Shown: piece by piece, positions 1 to 9,022 of the stretch | Position numbering within the stretch: position 1 is the first letter of the stretch | Layout: each line of letters opens with the position of its first letter | Assembly: GCA_035652815.1 (NCBI GenBank) | Contig: DASRDB010000012.1 | Coordinates: 310,001 to 374,000 of the forward strand | From: DASRDB01 sp035652815 | Lineage (GTDB): Bacteria; Chloroflexota; Ktedonobacteria; Ktedonobacterales; Ktedonobacteraceae | DNA: 64,000 bases | Direction: 5' to 3' | Translations under genes and position numbers: made by a program | The notes under the pieces: generated by a model | The model's input: only the letters and a program-made list of their open reading frames with translations | Databases searched by the model: none | Told to the model about the DNA's origin: nothing

Positions 1-133
1 CCCAGATCGCGGACGTAAACAGCGTGTTGGTGGCAATATCGAAGGCATAAAATGCTCGCAGCCAGCGCCGCCAGGGCGCAACAGGCCGATTTGCAGAAGT
101 TGTTAAGGAAGTATCCAGTAACGTATTGTTCAT
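1..133 (-). CDS. N-terminus of a membrane protein, possibly an MFS transporter (partial)
   Basis: An open frame begins with ATG at 133 and runs leftward off the window edge with 44 codons visible and no stop. The first 25 residues are polar and end in a basic stretch (PWRRWLRAF). A hydrophobic segment then begins (FYAFDIATNTLFTSAIW), which looks like the cytoplasmic lead-in and first helix of a polytopic transporter such as an MFS protein. The family call is a guess from this short piece. A long structured leader lies directly upstream. Confidence 0.35.
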   Translation of the reverse strand, partial: MNNTLLDTSLTTSANRPVAPWRRWLRAFYAFDIATNTLFTSAIW

Positions 134-139
134 AATACT

Positions 140-403
140 CGGGTTCTCCGGGAATAACAGCGTTTAAAAACGCAAACAGAACGTAGGGAAGCAAAAGAGC
201 AGAGGGAACCCGAACACGGAGATTGGGCGGAACAAAACGGAAGAGTGAAGCGGAAACAGCAGGAGATGCTAGCACATGCTCTGAGAGTGGCTCCTATCGT
301 GAATCAAATACCGATTCACGGAGCAGGAATCCCTCTCCAGCAATTGCTACCAGCACTACTTTCCGCCGCATAAGCACCAGTGCCAGGCTCCAGCTTATGC
401 GGC
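140..403 (-). promoter_or_regulatory. structured leader with several stem-loops upstream of the leftward gene
   Basis: The stretch before the leftward start at 133 holds several inverted repeats: an 11-bp perfect stem 365-375/393-403, an 8-bp stem 298-305/313-320 extended by GCTC 290-293/GAGC 321-324, a short hairpin at 160-173, and a 7-bp long-range pair 140-146/206-212. No rightward gene needs it. It could be a riboswitch or attenuator leader. I checked by eye for T-box, TPP, cobalamin, FMN and yybP signatures and found none. Confidence 0.35.
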
Positions 404-494
404 CAGATCATGTGTAATGTGTTTATAAGGATAATGGTGGGTGATTTCGTTGTTCATACGTAGATAGTAACATGGAAAATGGTTGAGTGTCAAT

Positions 495-510
495 TGTTTC
501 ACGTGAAACA
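495..510. promoter_or_regulatory. parS: parS-like site 1
   Basis: Exact palindrome TGTTTCACGTGAAACA, matching the ParB binding consensus TGTTnCACGTGAAACA. It is intergenic and is the first of eight copies between 495 and 10859. Confidence 0.8.
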
Positions 511-534
511 ATTTGTTTGTCGAGTAGGATAACT

Positions 535-606
535 GGAAGGCCCCCGCAAGGGGATGCCTCTACAATTTGGCGCGGCTTGTAGAGGCATCCCCTTGCGGGG
601 CCTTCC
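535..606. repeat. palindromic intergenic repeat, family B copy 1
   Basis: Inverted repeat of about 29-bp arms whose core is CCCCGCAAGGGGATGCCTC, ending in the reverse complement after a short spacer. The same core recurs at 30989-31053 and, in partial form, at 34788-34808 and 35032-35058. It would fold into a long hairpin in RNA. It has no coding content and looks like a dispersed REP or MITE-like element. Confidence 0.75.
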
Positions 607-755
607 GTCTTCCATACTGGTTGAAATAATTGACGCGGCCTGTGAAACACTTCATTTTCAGATCATCCTGCCTATGTTATAATCCATTCACAATTCTTCG
701 ACATAACTTTTTGAAGAGTTTTTATCGATTCGTTTAGCGCTGAAAGAACAGGGAT

Positions 756-1313
756 ATGAATAGTCTGCCCCGCTTATGTATGCGTATAGATGATGACACG
801 GATTTGCGCCTCTATGAAGAACGCCATGCCGAGGAAGTGGCCGAGGTGATCGATGAGAACCGGAGCTACCTGCGAGAATGGCTGCCGTGGGTGGATGACT
901 CCCAGACAGTGGAAGACAGCCGCGATTTTATTCGCGGTTCGCTGCGCCAGTTTGCCAGTAGCGAGGGATTTCAACTGGGCATCTGGTATAAAGGAAACCT
1001 GGTTGGGGGTATCGGCTATCATCCCATTGATTGGGCCGACCGCAAGGTCGAAATTGGGTACTGGCTTGCTCGTTCGGCGCAGGGGAAAGGTATCGTCACA
1101 CGGGCCTGCGAATTGCTCATCACGTATGCTTTTCAGGAATTGGGGCTGCACAAAGTAGAGATTCACTGCGCGACGGGCAATACACGCAGCAGGGCTATTC
1201 CTGAAAGGTTGGGCTTTAAGCAAGAAGGCATCATTCGCGACGGAGAATGGCTCTACGATCACTATGTTGACCTGGTTATCTATGGCCTATTAGAAAACGA
1301 ATGGAAGAGGTAG
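756..1313 (+). CDS. GNAT acetyltransferase, RimJ/RimL (YdaF) type
   Basis: 185 aa. The protein follows the RimL/YdaF layout: an early strand with RLYEERHAEEV, then a solvent-exposed WLPWVDD segment, the strand GNLVGGIGYHPID, the acetyl-CoA loop ARSAQGKGIVTRAC (R/QxxGxG type) and the C-terminal ERLGFKQEGIIRDGEW signature of N-alpha or ribosomal-protein acetyltransferases. It should transfer acetyl from acetyl-CoA to an amino group; the substrate cannot be read. The start at 756 follows AGGGAT. It is monocistronic. Confidence 0.85.
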   Translation: MNSLPRLCMRIDDDTDLRLYEERHAEEVAEVIDENRSYLREWLPWVDDSQTVEDSRDFIRGSLRQFASSEGFQLGIWYKGNLVGGIGYHPIDWADRKVEIGYWLARSAQGKGIVTRACELLITYAFQELGLHKVEIHCATGNTRSRAIPERLGFKQEGIIRDGEWLYDHYVDLVIYGLLENEWKR

Positions 1314-1570
1314 TACCCTATAATAAAAACATTGCCGATCCTGGTTGTTCGCCTTCATTATGGGAAAAAATGGGCTGGTTCAAGCGTCTCTATTAAGAGC
1401 AGGGATTGGTTCTCTACAGTTGACCAGCGTTCTACAATGTGACACGTTGAATAGCATATTTGTGGTAAGGGTCATATCGATTAGAGATAATATGAGGTAT
1501 AATGCCTCTAAAATGGGTTGTGTTTTTAACAAATATCTACGCATCACTCGCCAGGGAGCAAAATAGAGCG

Positions 1571-3262
1571 ATGTTACATATCATCCATACAAAAAAAATT
1601 TCTTTGAAAGCGTTCCGCATTGCTTTTGTGATGGGGATGATCTTTCTCTTCAGCCTGGGCATGATCGCCACCACTCCGGCGGCCTTTGCCGATGGCCCGG
1701 GCGGCAACGTCGGCGACCCTGTTGTGCGGGCGGTTGATATTGCTCAACCTGCTGTTGTCCGCATTTTAACCGGCACCAATGCGCAATTGACGGTCCATTT
1801 TTCCAATGGGCAGGATGCGACTTTTCCACAAAATAGCAACGGTTATCCGATCACACTTTCAGGTACAGGCGCTTTCATTAGCGCGCATGGAGATATATTG
1901 ACTGCCGATCATGTCGTAAATCCACCACGCGCAGACCTGGATCAATTTCTGTATCAGACGGCAGCGCCTGATGTGGCTAATTACATGAACCAGGTCTTGA
2001 AGGCCAACCCGCAGGTCTCTGCCGACCAGGTGTACCAGGCACTACTAAGTGGGCAGCTTGGTTCTACCTCGCAATACAGTACCTTCCAGAGCGATGTTTT
2101 CTTGAGTACAGCTTTCAGCGGCCCGATTAACGCGCCGAATTTTCAGAGCATTCCGCGCACTCAGTATGCTCCGGTTGATCGTATCGAGAAGGAAAGCTCT
2201 TTTAATCAGGATGATGTGGCCATCATTCACGTCAGTGGTATGGACGATATGCCTATGTTGCAACTAGGCGATTCTTCGGGCGTGCAGGTGCAGGATCAAC
2301 TGACGATTATTGGTTTTCCTGGCAACGGTGATGTGAGTATGGCTCCCACCAACCTTTTAACATCTTCGGTCAATATCGTAACGGTCAGTTCCATCAAAAC
2401 CACTGATGCTGGCGCGCCTGTGATTCAGGTGGGGGGCAATGTAGAACATGGAGATAGCGGCGGTCCGGCTCTGGATAGCCAGGGAAATGTGGTGGGCATT
2501 GTAAGCTTTGGCGCGGCAGGCCCCGGCAATACGAGCTTCCTGCAAGCAAGCAACAGCGCCCGCAAGCTTGTACAGGCACTGGGTCTGGATACCACACCCG
2601 GACGCTTCCAGAAACTATGGTCGCAGGCCTTTAACGACTATGCAGCTAAAACGCCCGGACACTGGCATAAAGCTGTGCAGGAGTTCCAGGAGCTTCAGAA
2701 CCAGTACCCACTTTTTAAAGCAGTGCAGCCTTTCTTGCATTATGCACAAACGCAGGCCAGCACCGAAAAGACGACCAGTACACCACCTACCAATACGCCA
2801 GGTCCTTCAACTGCCGGTTCCAATAATACCTGGCTGCTAATCGGTGGAGCGGCAGTGGTACTGCTGGTGCTATTGCTCTTTGGAGCCGTTATGCTGCGTC
2901 GCCGCTCACAACCAGCAGTGGCTCAGCGGCCATCTTCCTATGTTGGGCAACCACCTGTTGGACAAATACCACGCGCTGAACCGATCACACCGCCAGGACA
3001 GCATGTAGTTGTTCCGCCCCCACAACGGCCCTACTCACCGCCTATGGGGCAGGATCTATCGGCATTCGGAGCACCATCAACGCCACCTTCCTGGCCACGC
3101 AGCTCGACAATGCCGTCTAACAGCCAGGCAGGTCCGCCTCATCCTACCAATGCAATGGTTCCCTGGCCATGCGGGCACATGAATCGCCCCTACGCTCGCT
3201 TCTGTAGCGTTTGCGGCGAACCAGCACCTCAACAGCCGACGGTGCGCAGGTTTGAACAGTGA
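1571..3262 (+). CDS. membrane-anchored trypsin-like serine protease with C-terminal zinc ribbon
   Basis: 563 aa from ATG 1571; an in-frame ATG at 1502 would place the signal segment too far in. A Lys-rich start and hydrophobic core end in AFA before DGPGG, a typical signal peptide. The catalytic triad is visible: His114 in TADHVV, Asp215 in DDVAIIHV and Ser296 in GDSGGPAL, as in HtrA/S1C proteases. No PDZ domain is evident. A single membrane segment about residues 440-465 is followed by RRR, a Pro-rich linker, and a tail CGHMNRPYARFCSVCGE resembling a zinc ribbon with one cysteine pair reduced. The protease domain is probably outside and the ribbon in the cytoplasm. Confidence 0.8.
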   Translation: MLHIIHTKKISLKAFRIAFVMGMIFLFSLGMIATTPAAFADGPGGNVGDPVVRAVDIAQPAVVRILTGTNAQLTVHFSNGQDATFPQNSNGYPITLSGTGAFISAHGDILTADHVVNPPRADLDQFLYQTAAPDVANYMNQVLKANPQVSADQVYQALLSGQLGSTSQYSTFQSDVFLSTAFSGPINAPNFQSIPRTQYAPVDRIEKESSFNQDDVAIIHVSGMDDMPMLQLGDSSGVQVQDQLTIIGFPGNGDVSMAPTNLLTSSVNIVTVSSIKTTDAGAPVIQVGGNVEHGDSGGPALDSQGNVVGIVSFGAAGPGNTSFLQASNSARKLVQALGLDTTPGRFQKLWSQAFNDYAAKTPGHWHKAVQEFQELQNQYPLFKAVQPFLHYAQTQASTEKTTSTPPTNTPGPSTAGSNNTWLLIGGAAVVLLVLLLFGAVMLRRRSQPAVAQRPSSYVGQPPVGQIPRAEPITPPGQHVVVPPPQRPYSPPMGQDLSAFGAPSTPPSWPRSSTMPSNSQAGPPHPTNAMVPWPCGHMNRPYARFCSVCGEPAPQQPTVRRFEQ

Positions 3263-3275
3263 ACAAAAATAATGC

Positions 3276-3400
3276 AGGGACGCGAGGATGAAGTTTGACA
3301 ACATACGCAGGTACATTCACCTCATGTCATCCTTCGCTGCGCTCAGGATGACATGATGGATATTCACTATTTATTCATCAAAGTTCATCCTCGCGTCCCT
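3276..3400. repeat. nested palindromes between convergent genes (family A copy 1 inside)
   Basis: An outer inverted repeat with 17-bp arms (AGGGACGCGAGGATGAA at 3276-3292 and its complement at 3384-3400) encloses a family A core at 3323-3355 (CATGTCATCC ... GGATGACATG around TTCGCTGCGCTCA). It lies between the stop codons of the protease and fabI genes, so its transcript hairpins may end transcription from both sides. Confidence 0.65.
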
Positions 3401-3406
3401 ACAGGA

Positions 3407-4180
3407 TTACGCGCCCATGATGTTATATCCGGCGTCTACAAAGAGAATTTCGCCGGTGATGGAGCGGGCCAGGGAACTACACAGGAAGAGAGCGGCATCG
3501 CCAACATCGCTTTGTTCGATATTGCGGCGTAGGGGAGAGGCATTTTCGACATGGCCGCGAAAAGTGGTGAAACCGGAGACACCACGCGCAGCCAGCGTGT
3601 TGAGCGGCCCTGCCGAGATGGCATTGACGCGAATATTAAATTCGCCAAGTTCGTAGGCCAGATAGCGCACGCTGCATTCGAGGGCGGCTTTCGCAACGGC
3701 CATCACGTTGTACTTTGGCATGACACGCTCGCTTGCCATATAGGTCAGAGTGAGAATGCTGCCGCCACCGTTAGCCTGCATCAAGGGCATGGCGCGGCGA
3801 GACATGGCGACCAGTGAGTAGGCGCTGATATCCAGGGCGGTCTGGAAGCCCTGGCGCGTGGTCTGATAAAAGGGATTTTCCAGTTCCTGCTGTGGGGCGA
3901 AGGCGACTGAATGGATTAATATATCCAGTTTCCCGCCAAAATGTTCGCCTGCCTGTGCGAAAGCTGTGTCAAGCTGCTCGTCGTTCTGCACGTCGCAAAC
4001 AAAGGTGGGCGTGCCGGGAATCTTTTCCGCCAGGTCCTTCACATACTTTTCCATGCGATCCTGGTAGGCAAAAGCCAGCTTCGCCCCCTCCTTCGCCAGC
4101 GCCTGAGCAATGGCCCAGCCAATTGAGCGGTGATTGGCGATTCCGAAAATAAAGGCGTTCTTTCCTTCGAGCAAGGGCAT
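3407..4180 (-). CDS. fabI: enoyl-[acyl-carrier-protein] reductase (NADH)
   Basis: 257 aa, normal length for FabI. It reduces trans-2-enoyl-ACP in the last step of each fatty acid elongation cycle. The nucleotide loop reads GIANHRSIGWAIA, the typical FabI variant of the short-chain dehydrogenase Rossmann motif. The catalytic set is Tyr147, Tyr157 and Lys164 (YNVMAVAK, Y-x6-K). The N-terminal LLEGKNAFIFG and the C-terminal SITGEILFVDAGYNIMG are characteristic. SD AGAGGAG precedes ATG 4180. Confidence 0.95.
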   Translation of the reverse strand: MPLLEGKNAFIFGIANHRSIGWAIAQALAKEGAKLAFAYQDRMEKYVKDLAEKIPGTPTFVCDVQNDEQLDTAFAQAGEHFGGKLDILIHSVAFAPQQELENPFYQTTRQGFQTALDISAYSLVAMSRRAMPLMQANGGGSILTLTYMASERVMPKYNVMAVAKAALECSVRYLAYELGEFNIRVNAISAGPLNTLAARGVSGFTTFRGHVENASPLRRNIEQSDVGDAALFLCSSLARSITGEILFVDAGYNIMGA

Positions 4181-4238
4181 ATCTTTTTACTCCTCTCGCT
4201 ATGTAAGCTGCTTAATTATACGACAGGCCAGCCAGTCA

Positions 4239-4583
4239 TCAACGCTCAATGGGATAGCGGCGCATCATCCAGCCGTTCATGCCGTTTGCCAGGTTGTAGA
4301 CCTTCTTTAAACCGGTCAAAAGAGCTATTTCGGAAGCCGCCGCGCTGCGCTGACCAGACGCACAGACAAAAATGACCTCTTCACTCTCCGGTATGTTCAG
4401 TTCCTGTAACGCCTTGCCAAATGCATAAATGCCGTTCAGTGGTACCAGGGTGGCTCCCTCGATATGCCCCCGGTTCCACTCTTCGGGCTGGCGCACATCG
4501 ATCACGCGCGTTCCAGCATCGATCATTTGCTTTGCCTCATCGGTGCCAATCGTTTCGTAAGGAAACTGCTCCTCGTCGTCCAT
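4239..4583 (-). CDS. rhodanese-like sulfurtransferase domain protein
   Basis: 114 aa, a single rhodanese domain. The persulfide-carrying cysteine is Cys74 in the active-site loop CASGQRS, preceded by VIDVRQPEEWNRGHIEGA, the hallmark N-terminal motif. It probably moves sulfur between donors and thiol acceptors in the cytoplasm. SD AAGGAG lies 6 nt before ATG 4583. Three nucleotides separate it from the upstream small gene, so the two are probably co-transcribed. Confidence 0.9.
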   Translation of the reverse strand: MDDEEQFPYETIGTDEAKQMIDAGTRVIDVRQPEEWNRGHIEGATLVPLNGIYAFGKALQELNIPESEEVIFVCASGQRSAAASEIALLTGLKKVYNLANGMNGWMMRRYPIER

Positions 4584-4586
4584 TGT

Positions 4587-4841
4587 TTACTCCTTCTCTT
4601 TATGCTCCATATCGTATTGCTCCAGCCAGAGCTTCCCGTAGGTGGTAGGGCGAATGACATATTCGTCCCCAACCATGCTCATGGTAAGCAATCCCTGATC
4701 TTCCATGTCGCGGTAATCATCAGTGATCAGAAAATAGCGTGATACCAGGCGTGTTAGATCACTTTCAGGCAATTGCTTCCAGATCAGCAATTCACGCATT
4801 ATAGCCGCGTATTTGGGACTGCTATCATCTATCGCTCTCAT
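4587..4841 (-). CDS. small winged-helix-like protein of unknown function
   Basis: 84 aa when started at ATG 4841, which has a strong SD (AGGAAGG, about 6 nt spacing). An upstream ATG at 4925 lacks one and would run into the hutI leader. The sequence has helix-rich and strand-turn patterning (KYAAIMRELLIWKQLP, DYRDMEDQGLLTMSMVGDEYVIRPTTYGKLWLEQY) that resembles a winged helix with its wing. No family recognised. It sits 3 nt upstream of the rhodanese gene. Confidence 0.6.
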   Translation of the reverse strand: MRAIDDSSPKYAAIMRELLIWKQLPESDLTRLVSRYFLITDDYRDMEDQGLLTMSMVGDEYVIRPTTYGKLWLEQYDMEHKEKE

Positions 4842-4999
4842 GAGCGCCTTCCTAAAATCTAAAGAATGGGATAGACCTGACCACAGTGTATCAAATAGCA
4901 TTACTAGAGGGCAAGGATTTTCCAATTTCCCCCTCGACGCCGCTTGCTCTTTGTGTTATAACTGGTTTGCAAATATCTGTCGCGAGGAAGGGGCTTTTT

Positions 5000-6301
5000 A
5001 TGATGCCAGAGCAGGAAGCAGATGCGGGCCAATCAAAAGTGCAGGCTAGCACCGTTATTCGCAATATTGGACAACTCGTTACCGTTGCTCAACAGCCGAT
5101 ACAGGGGACAAGCGGGCAGTTACAGGTTATTTCAGATGCTGCTATTGCCGTCCATAAGGGGGTTATCACCTGGATAGGGCCAGATGATGATGCTGAACCT
5201 TTGTTCCAACATGATACAGGAAGACGAGCGGACGGTATTACTATCGTTGATGCGCAGCGAGCAGTTGTCACTCCTGGACTGGTAGACTCGCACACGCACC
5301 TGGTTTTCGCGGGAAACCGCGTCGAGGAATTTCATCTTCGTCGCAGTGGCGTAAGCTATGGGGATTTGCTGGCACAGGGACGTGGCATCCTCACAACCAT
5401 GAAAGCTACCCGCGAGACCGATACGCAAACACTTACAAATATGGCGCTGGCGCATCTTGATGTAATGCGCCAGCATGGCACGACCACCGTTGAAGTGAAA
5501 ACCGGTTATGGACTGGATAAAATCACGGAAGAAACCTGCCTGCGCATCATCAATAGCCTGAACTCGTTAGAAACAACGCCCACCTATAAACATAGCCGGG
5601 TGCGCGTTGTTCCCACCTTCCTTGGAGCGCATAGCATTCCGCCCGAATATCGCGATAACCGCAAAGGTTATGTAGACCTGATCGTTGAGGACATGCTGCC
5701 TTCGTTTGTCGGTCTGGCCCGTTTCTGTGATGTGTTTTGCGAGGCCGAGGCTTTCAGCGTGGAAGAAAGCTATCGCATACTCACACGCGCCAAAGAACTG
5801 GGCTACCTGTTGAAAATTCATGCAGACCAGTTGAGCGCATCTGGTGGGGCGCGATTGGCGGCGGAACTCGGCGCGGTTTCCGCCGATCATCTCGACTTCG
5901 CCGCCGACTCAGAACTTGATGCCATGCGCGATGCAGGGGTTGTAGCTACCCTGCTTCCAGGCTGCTCATATACATTGCGCGCGCCCTATCCTTCTGCGCG
6001 TCGCCTGCTGGATCATGGGTTACATGTTGCACTGGCTAGCGACTTCAATCCTGGCACGTCCTATTGCGAAAATCTGCAAATGATTCTTGGCCTGGCTATG
6101 TCCCTGATGGGCATGACACTGGAAGAGGCGCTGACAGCCATTACCATTAATGGAGCAAGAGCGCTGGCCCTGCAAGATTCAATCGGCAGCATTGAAGTTG
6201 GAAAGCGCTGCGAATTGACGATGTGGGCGATCTCTGATTACCGTGAGATTGGGTATCATTTCGGGGTCAACCTTGTGCAATCAGTACTCGTGCTTTCGTG
6301 A
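5000..6301 (+). CDS. hutI: imidazolonepropionase (histidine degradation)
   Basis: 433 aa from ATG 5000 (SD AGGAAGGGG); the longer open frame from 4886 has no SD. It hydrolyses 4-imidazolone-5-propionate to N-formimino-L-glutamate in the cytoplasm. Amidohydrolase signatures are clear: metal-binding HTH in GLVDSHTHLVFAGNR, substrate motif TVEVKTGYGLD, metal His in LKIHADQLS and SADHLDF, and catalytic Asp in ALASDFNPGTS. hutH follows 1.2 kb downstream on the same strand. hutU and hutG are not present here. Confidence 0.95.
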   Translation: MMPEQEADAGQSKVQASTVIRNIGQLVTVAQQPIQGTSGQLQVISDAAIAVHKGVITWIGPDDDAEPLFQHDTGRRADGITIVDAQRAVVTPGLVDSHTHLVFAGNRVEEFHLRRSGVSYGDLLAQGRGILTTMKATRETDTQTLTNMALAHLDVMRQHGTTTVEVKTGYGLDKITEETCLRIINSLNSLETTPTYKHSRVRVVPTFLGAHSIPPEYRDNRKGYVDLIVEDMLPSFVGLARFCDVFCEAEAFSVEESYRILTRAKELGYLLKIHADQLSASGGARLAAELGAVSADHLDFAADSELDAMRDAGVVATLLPGCSYTLRAPYPSARRLLDHGLHVALASDFNPGTSYCENLQMILGLAMSLMGMTLEEALTAITINGARALALQDSIGSIEVGKRCELTMWAISDYREIGYHFGVNLVQSVLVLS

Positions 6302-6328
6302 TTTCTTAGCTGATTTTTGTTGAGCTAA

Positions 6329-6344
6329 TGTTTCACGTGAAACA
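6329..6344. promoter_or_regulatory. parS: parS-like site 2
   Basis: Exact TGTTTCACGTGAAACA just downstream of hutI. Confidence 0.8.
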
Positions 6345-6397
6345 TATATCTGTAACAATTTTATGAATTTTTACAACATCCAGGGAAGAATACTTGT

Positions 6398-6434
6398 CCC
6401 CTGTCATCCTTCGCTGCGCTCAGGATGACAGGGG
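6398..6434. repeat. palindromic repeat, family A copy 2 (short form)
   Basis: CCCCTGTCATCC and its complement flank the core TTCGCTGCGCTCA. It is the short, single-core form of family A and lies between parS-like sites 2 and 3. Confidence 0.7.
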
Positions 6435-6473
6435 TGGGATATTCCCTTTTTTAATAATTAAAGTTCATCAACA

Positions 6474-6489
6474 TGTTTCACGTGAAACA
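6474..6489. promoter_or_regulatory. parS: parS-like site 3
   Basis: Exact TGTTTCACGTGAAACA, ending 26 nt before the start codon at 6516, so bound ParB could touch initiation of that gene. Confidence 0.8.
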
Positions 6490-6515
6490 TTTCTTTTATC
6501 AAGAGGAATTGTTTC

Positions 6516-7406
6516 ATGAGGCAAGCAGCAGAAAGCATAAACCAGCAGGTGTTAGATATGCTGATGGTTCTGCGAGATGAACAATTTCGCCCCAAAGCAT
6601 GGCTGAGCTTTTTCGTCTTATCCTGGAAGATGGCGCGGCAGACAGCTAATCAGCATCCTCCCCTGAAACGTTCCTGGTTACACACCTCTATCTTTCTAAT
6701 CCTGCTGGCTTTGATGATCCTCTTGCTGGTTTTTTCCTTCGAGGGGCCAGAAACAGGCATTCGTCTACTCCCTGTCTTTATCTTCTGCGTTGGCTGGCAA
6801 ATCTGCGATCTCTACTGGCATCTTGGCCTGAATCATCCACTGTTCAGTAACAGGCTTTTTTTGTCTGTAGGAGTTGCCAATACGCTTACGTTGATACGGG
6901 GTGTTGGCGCTTCATTTTTGCTTGCAAGACTGGCGAGTGGACTGGCAACATCTACTGCTCTGGTGTTGCCAGTCTTTCTTTGCGCAATAGCCAGCGACAT
7001 ACTGGATGGGCAGATAGCGCGTAGCACAAAGACACAAAGCAAACTTGGGCAAATTCTAGATGGCGAAGCTGATCTATTTCTATTTCTGGCGATTACGCTA
7101 ATCCTGGTGCAACATGCCATGCTCCCGTCCTGGTTTATTCTGGTAGTGCTGTTTCGTTTTTTCCTGCCTATGATAGCGGCCATCATCAGTTATTTTGCGC
7201 TGACTTGCCCGGTGCGTTTCGGTTCAACACGAATTGGAAAATACGCTGGCATTGTTCAGAGCCTTTACTACTGCGTGCTGTTAGCGCCGCCACCATTTAC
7301 GATTCTTGGCCGCTCCTTGAATGTTCCTCTAATGGTGCTTACTTTCATGCTGCTGGTTGTCGCTCCATTTGCGCAGTTTTGGGCCAATTTACGTTCAGAG
7401 CAATAA
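6516..7406 (+). CDS. CDP-alcohol phosphatidyltransferase family membrane protein
   Basis: 296 aa with about seven hydrophobic segments. The complete family motif DGx2ARx8Gx3Dx3D is present: Asp164-Gly165, Ala168-Arg169, Gly178, Asp182 and Asp186. Such enzymes displace CMP from a CDP-alcohol with a second alcohol to make phospholipids. The acceptor (glycerol-3-phosphate, inositol or other) cannot be read. A soluble N-terminal stretch of about 50 residues is unusual. SD AGAGGAA precedes ATG. It sits between hutI and hutH with no obvious link to histidine breakdown. Confidence 0.85.
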   Translation: MRQAAESINQQVLDMLMVLRDEQFRPKAWLSFFVLSWKMARQTANQHPPLKRSWLHTSIFLILLALMILLLVFSFEGPETGIRLLPVFIFCVGWQICDLYWHLGLNHPLFSNRLFLSVGVANTLTLIRGVGASFLLARLASGLATSTALVLPVFLCAIASDILDGQIARSTKTQSKLGQILDGEADLFLFLAITLILVQHAMLPSWFILVVLFRFFLPMIAAIISYFALTCPVRFGSTRIGKYAGIVQSLYYCVLLAPPPFTILGRSLNVPLMVLTFMLLVVAPFAQFWANLRSEQ

Positions 7407-7480
7407 ACATTTACGCTCGAGCATTTCATCTGATACAATTTTCGCAAAGGCACTGTAGCCAGAAAGGATGAGCTTCTCCG

Positions 7481-9016
7481 ATGAAGATAGAACACGAATT
7501 TCCAACCAGTATTACACTCAACGGCCAGGCACTTACGCCAGTGGAAGTACTCGCCGTTGCTCGTCATAATGCCCGGGTAACGTTAGGGAGCGAGTCGCTT
7601 GCGCGCATCGCTGCTGCACGCGCCGTCATCACCACGCTTGCCGATGAGGGACAGAAAGTGTATGGAGTGACGACTGGCTTTGGGCATCTCAGCCGGGTGC
7701 GCATTCCACACGACCAACTGACAAACTTGCAGCATAACCTGTTGCGCAGCCATGCCGCCGGAGTGGGAGAACCGTTAAGCGAAGAGGTTGCGCGTGCTGT
7801 GATGTTTTTGCTGGCGGCAAGCCTGGCGCGTGGCAATTCGGGTGTGCGGCCCGAGGTGGTGCAGCAAATTGTTGATCTGTTGAATGCCCGCGTTTACCCG
7901 ATTATTCCTTCGCGTGGTTCGGTAGGAGCCAGTGGTGATCTCGCGCCGCTCGCTCATTTTGGTTTGTTGCTGATTGGTGAGGGAGAGGCAATCATTGAGG
8001 GGCAGCGTTATAGCGGTCAGGAAGGTTTAAAGCGCGTGGGCATGACGCCAATTTCGTTACAGGCGAAAGAGGGGCTGGCGCTTATCAACGGCACGCACTT
8101 GATGGAAGCGGTGGCAATCCTGGCGCTGTACGATGCGCAAGTGCTATTACGCGCCGCCGAAGTTGCGTGCGCGATGAGCATCGAGGGACTGATGGGCAGC
8201 CATGTGCCGCTGGATGCGCGCATTCATAATCGTAGAGGACAGATAGGTCAGATAGCCAGCGCGCAACGCCTGCGCCAGCTCGTACAGCAGAGCGAAATTG
8301 TGGTCAGTCATGCGGATTGTCCTCGCGTGCAGGACCCATACACTCTACGTTGCGCTCCCCAGGTTTTTGGTGCGGTACGCGATGCGCTGGACTATTGCTC
8401 GCAAATTTTCGAGCGCGAACTGGGCGCAGTGACAGACAACCCACTGATTTTTCCCGACGAGGGTGATGTCTTGAGTGGCGGCAATTTTCACGGCCAACCG
8501 CTTGCCTTAGCGTTAGATGTACTGGCAATCGCGCTTGCCCAACTGGCAGGTTTCTCCGAACGGCGCATTTTCAACCTGCTCGGCCCCCATGATTGGGAAG
8601 ATGATGGCGCGCCATTGTTCCTGACGCCTAATCCAGGCATCAATTCTGGCTTCATGATCGCGCAATATGTGGCCGCCTCACTTGTCAATGAAATAAAAAT
8701 ACTTGCGCATCCCGCCAGCATCGATTCTATTCCCACGTCGGCCAACATGGAAGATTTCAATAGCATGGGAGCTACCAGCGCGCACAAAGTACGTCGTATC
8801 TTAGAGGAAACGCAGCAGATTGTCGCCATTGAATTTCTATGCGCGGCGCAATTGCTCGAGTTCCGCAAGCCTCTCAAACCTGGACTTGGAGCAGAGCAGG
8901 CGTATAATATCGTGCGCAATGTTGTACCGGCGCTCGATCATGATCGCGTCCTTGCCCCAGATATTGTTTCAGTCGCTCAGTTAATTAAAGAGGGAGCGTT
9001 TGAAGAGATATTCTGA
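7481..9016 (+). CDS. hutH: histidine ammonia-lyase
   Basis: 511 aa, normal length. It removes ammonia from L-histidine to give urocanate. The MIO prosthetic group forms from Ala150-Ser151-Gly152 in GSVGASGDLAPLAHF, and the catalytic Tyr is in VYGVTTGFGHLS. Other family blocks include TDNPLIF, SGGNFHGQPLA and AHPASIDSIPTSANMEDFNSMG. SD AAAGGATG lies rather far (about 13 nt) from ATG. It follows the phosphatidyltransferase gene by 74 nt. Confidence 0.96.
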   Translation: MKIEHEFPTSITLNGQALTPVEVLAVARHNARVTLGSESLARIAAARAVITTLADEGQKVYGVTTGFGHLSRVRIPHDQLTNLQHNLLRSHAAGVGEPLSEEVARAVMFLLAASLARGNSGVRPEVVQQIVDLLNARVYPIIPSRGSVGASGDLAPLAHFGLLLIGEGEAIIEGQRYSGQEGLKRVGMTPISLQAKEGLALINGTHLMEAVAILALYDAQVLLRAAEVACAMSIEGLMGSHVPLDARIHNRRGQIGQIASAQRLRQLVQQSEIVVSHADCPRVQDPYTLRCAPQVFGAVRDALDYCSQIFERELGAVTDNPLIFPDEGDVLSGGNFHGQPLALALDVLAIALAQLAGFSERRIFNLLGPHDWEDDGAPLFLTPNPGINSGFMIAQYVAASLVNEIKILAHPASIDSIPTSANMEDFNSMGATSAHKVRRILEETQQIVAIEFLCAAQLLEFRKPLKPGLGAEQAYNIVRNVVPALDHDRVLAPDIVSVAQLIKEGAFEEIF

Positions 9017-9022
9017 GGCAAA

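Noticed and set aside
223..417. 64-residue open frame before the GNAT gene
   Set aside because: Low-complexity translation of the leader hairpins, no SD; the region is better explained as structured RNA of the leftward gene.
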